From Saccharomonospora cyanea NA-134 (lineage in GTDB: Bacteria; Actinomycetota; Actinomycetes; Mycobacteriales; Pseudonocardiaceae): a DNA stretch of 64,000 nucleotides. The notes below the pieces were generated by a model. The model did not search any database. It was not told the DNA's origin and worked only from the letters and a program-made list of their open reading frames with translations. The DNA lies in contig NZ_CM001440.1 of NCBI RefSeq assembly GCF_000244975.1, forward strand, positions 3,332,325 through 3,396,324, written 5' to 3'. Below are positions 62,563 to 64,000 of the stretch, piece after piece (position 1 is the first letter of the stretch; every line of letters starts with the position of its first letter). Both the position numbers and the translations under genes were made by a program.

Positions 62563-64000
62563 GAGCGTGTCCCCCTCTCTCCTGCCCCGGACGCGGTGGT
62601 GGGGGGCTCACTCACGTGGAAACCGCGCCGCACGTCACCCGCCACCGGACGACGGCGCCTCTGAGCGGCACGTGTGGAGGCACGCCGGGAGGACTCCAGC
62701 TGCCAGGGCACGCTCGTCACCATCACGCGCGGCTGGAACAGCAGGCGCGTCTTCAGCCGCAGCGCGCTCTGGTTGTGCAGCAACTGCTCCCACCACCGGC
62801 CCACGACGTACTCGGGAATGAACACGGTGACGACGTTACGCGGCTGGTCGCCCCGCACTCTGCGGACGTAGTCGAGCACCGGCTTGGTGACCTCCCGATA
62901 CGGCGACTCCACGACCTTCAACGGAACCGAGATCCGGCGCCTCTCCCACGCCCGCAACAACGCGCGCGTCTCCTCCTCGTCCACGTTGACCGTGACGGCC
63001 TCCAGCACGTCCGGCCGTGTCGCCTTGGCGTAGGTCAGCGCGCGCAGCGCCGGCTTGTGCAGTTGCGACACCAGCACGATCGCGTGGTTCCGGGCGGGCA
63101 GGGTCACCTCGTCGTCGGTTTCCGCGATCTCGGCGGCCACGCGGTCGTAGTGCCTGCGGATGGCACGCATGAGAACGTAGAAGAAGGCCATCGCGGCGAG
63201 CGAGATCCACGCGCCCTCCAGGAACTTGGTGACCAGGATGATGAGCAGCACGCACGCCGTCGTCACCAGCCCCACGGCGTTGACCGCCTGGGCCCGGTGC
63301 ATCCGTGCCCGGGCAGCGGGATCGGTCTCGTCGCGCAGTTCCCGGCGCCAGTGCCGGATCATGCCGCTCTGGCTCGCCACGAATGCCATGAAGACACCCA
63401 CGATGTAGAGGTGGATCAACACCGTCACCTGGGCGTCGAACGCGATCACCAGCACGATGGCGAACCCGGCGAGCACCAGGATGCCGTTGCTGAAGGCCAG
63501 CCGGTCGCCGCGCGTGTGCAGCTGCCGGGGCAGGAACCGGTCCTGCGACAGGATCGAACCGAGCACGGGGAAACCGTTGAACGCCGTGTTGGCGGCGAAC
63601 ACGAGTACCAGCCCGGTGAAGAAGATCACGTACCAGACACCGGGCGTGAAGTCGCCGAAGACGGCCCCGGCCACCTGCGCGACCAGGGTCTTCTGCTCGT
63701 AGCCCTCCGGCGCGTTGACGAACTGTCGTTGCGGATCCTCGGCCATCACGACACCGCTGGCGTCGGCGAGGAACAACAGGCCGAGGAACATCGGAATCGC
63801 GAGCAGCCCCATGAGCAGCAGCGTCGTGGCGGCGTTGCGCCCCCGAGGCCTGCGGAAGGCGGGGACGCCGTTGGCGATGGCCTCCACGCCCGTGAGCGCC
63901 GCGCTGCCGGACGAGAACGCGCGCAACAGCAGGGCCGCGAACCCCAGCCCGGCGAGTTGGCCGGGGTCCTCCACGAGTTCGAGCCCGGCGCTCTCCGCCC
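62559..64000 (-). CDS. APC-superfamily amino-acid permease with cytoplasmic tail (partial, N-terminus beyond right edge)
   Basis: The C-terminal 480 or so residues of an APC permease are visible; the start lies right of position 64000. Membrane helices with SSGSAALTGVEAIANGVPAF, VFAANTAFNGFPVLGSILSQDRFLP and LIHLYIVGVFMAFVASQSGM are followed, after about residue 230 of the visible part, by a long soluble tail with a USP-like pattern (HAIVLVSQLHKPALRALTYAKATRP). This layout is the actinobacterial permease found before the RNA methyltransferase. The substrate is unknown; amino acids or potassium are possible. Confidence 0.88.
   Translation of the reverse strand, partial: AESAGLELVEDPGQLAGLGFAALLLRAFSSGSAALTGVEAIANGVPAFRRPRGRNAATTLLLMGLLAIPMFLGLLFLADASGVVMAEDPQRQFVNAPEGYEQKTLVAQVAGAVFGDFTPGVWYVIFFTGLVLVFAANTAFNGFPVLGSILSQDRFLPRQLHTRGDRLAFSNGILVLAGFAIVLVIAFDAQVTVLIHLYIVGVFMAFVASQSGMIRHWRRELRDETDPAARARMHRAQAVNAVGLVTTACVLLIILVTKFLEGAWISLAAMAFFYVLMRAIRRHYDRVAAEIAETDDEVTLPARNHAIVLVSQLHKPALRALTYAKATRPDVLEAVTVNVDEEETRALLRAWERRRISVPLKVVESPYREVTKPVLDYVRRVRGDQPRNVVTVFIPEYVVGRWWEQLLHNQSALRLKTRLLFQPRVMVTSVPWQLESSRRASTRAAQRRRRPVAGDVRRGFHVSEPPTTASGAGERGTRS

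Overview
The window is very G+C-rich DNA with actinobacterial gene styles: GTG and TTG starts, 4-bp ATGA/GTGA stop-start overlaps, TANNNT boxes 6-8 nt before start codons, Tat and lipoprotein exports, HemQ-type haem synthesis and an Ser/Thr kinase. Gene content and order point to a filamentous actinomycete, probably Pseudonocardiaceae (Saccharomonospora/Amycolatopsis-like). That placement is an inference from gene families, not from a marker gene. No rRNA, CRISPR array, phage or intact insertion sequence was seen; one tRNA-Pro(GGG) is present.

Region A (1-6475, minus strand) is the 3' part of a biosynthetic operon: a carrier-protein/membrane/hexapeptide protein resembling the C-terminal part of poly-lysine-synthetase-type NRPSs, a half-condensation/adenylation/carrier NRPS, a SyrP/TauD-like 2-oxoglutarate oxygenase, and the start of sbnB (2,3-diaminopropionate supply) running off the left edge. 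It looks like a split, Pls-like assembly line for a diaminopropionate product and is the most interesting system here. A long upstream non-coding stretch carries a direct repeat and a strong hairpin sharing an ATCCGTG core.

Region B (6476-18849) is mixed accessory and housekeeping sequence: a secreted M28 aminopeptidase, an MFS carrier flanked by a short repeat, tRNA-Pro, a divergent pair of DJ-1/PfpI proteins (an isonitrile-hydratase-like enzyme and a GlxA-type regulator), an aconitase-family enzyme with an unusual cluster motif, tandem crcB fluoride channels, VOC and GNAT proteins and an immunity-like protein.

Region C (19324-28730) is a glycan-utilisation locus: a LacI regulator, an ABC sugar importer (binding protein and two permeases), a GH31 enzyme and a divergent Tat-exported GH3 enzyme. 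The 14-bp palindrome TCGAARCGCWTCGA occurs before all three transcription units.

Region D (28734-52033) holds an S9 peptidase, ornithine aminotransferase, PAP2, ZapE, RibD-like reductase, TAP-like exported hydrolase, an endonuclease-family protein, a degenerate AMP-ligase homologue, TVP38, a kinase, MsrB, haem genes (hemQ, the HemY-type oxidase, hemE), DUF3000, a LuxR regulator, RNase D, a two-component system and dxs. Much of it matches, from memory, the order of Mycobacterium tuberculosis Rv2670c-Rv2682c. Region E (52234-61269) is an accessory insert: GMC oxidoreductase, gluconate genes (gntR, gntK, gntP), TetR-MMPL and a secreted BNR protein. The conserved order resumes with a TrmA/RumA-type RNA methyltransferase and an APC permease truncated by the right edge.
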